This document shows, one piece after another, positions 7,664-7,689 of a stretch of DNA of 7,689 bases (position 1 is the stretch's first letter; every line of letters begins with the position of its first letter). The notes under the pieces were generated by a model. That model was not told the DNA's origin. It searched no databases and saw only the letters and a program-made list of their open reading frames with translations. The DNA comes from Pseudomonadota bacterium (GTDB taxonomy: Bacteria > Pseudomonadota > Gammaproteobacteria > Burkholderiales > Rhodocyclaceae), in contig JAJZPJ010000124.1 in NCBI GenBank assembly GCA_021811225.1, forward strand, positions 1-7,689, given 5' to 3'. The position numbers were made by a program, and so were the translations under genes.

Positions 7664-7689
7664 GCAAGTGCTACCATGACGCAGAAAGG
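7660..7689 (+). other. Possible start of a further gene, cut by the window end
   Basis: A GTG at 7660 overlaps the vapC stop as GTGA and stays open to the window end (VSKCYHDAER). An ATG at 7676 in another frame (MTQK) is also open. Too little is visible to choose between them or to say that either is real. Confidence 0.15.

Overview
The window reads as chromosomal DNA from a high-GC proteobacterium, most likely a betaproteobacterium. The evidence is the order ftsZ-lpxC-(dciA)-M23 peptidase-secA, with dciA reversed, as found at the dcw-cluster boundary in beta- and some gammaproteobacteria. The FtsZ tail (DIPAFLRKQAD), the G/C-rich third codon positions and the 'TAgAAT/TAAAAT plus TG' promoters fit this. 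Genus cannot be fixed from this stretch.

Layout. 1-44: last codons of ftsZ. 124-1038: lpxC, the committed step of lipid A synthesis. 1085-1528 (minus): dciA/DUF721, the predicted DnaB helicase loader, convergent with lpxC and divergent from the next gene. 1559-2482: membrane-anchored M23 metallopeptidase that appears to use a CTG start. 2562-5297: complete secA. 5340-6335 and 6332-6976: mtnA and a class II aldolase (ald2/fucA-like), overlapping by 4 bases. 7038-7271 and 7268-7663: a vapBC toxin-antitoxin pair, also overlapping by 4 bases, with its own promoter and palindromic operator candidate and clearly lower GC (about 57% in vapC, about 41% in the leader). The last 26 bases may hold the start of another gene.

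How it fits together. The left two thirds is conserved envelope, division, replication and secretion housekeeping. The right third is accessory. MtnA plus an adjacent class II aldolase matches two of the three enzymes of the DHAP shunt, which salvages 5'-methylthioadenosine and 5'-deoxyadenosine and was described in Rhodospirillum rubrum and some E. coli and Bacillus. The nucleoside phosphorylase or kinase that should feed it is not in the window. In related genomes argJ often follows secA; here mtnA-ald2 takes that place and vapBC follows, so the region downstream of secA looks like a site of gene gain or rearrangement. I see no wholly new system. The points most worth a second look are the mtnA-ald2 pair, the very tight divergent dciA/M23 start region with overlapping 5' ends and a non-ATG start, the perfect 18-bp palindrome between secA and mtnA, and the vapBC operator. 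No gene-free stretch exceeds 80 bases.
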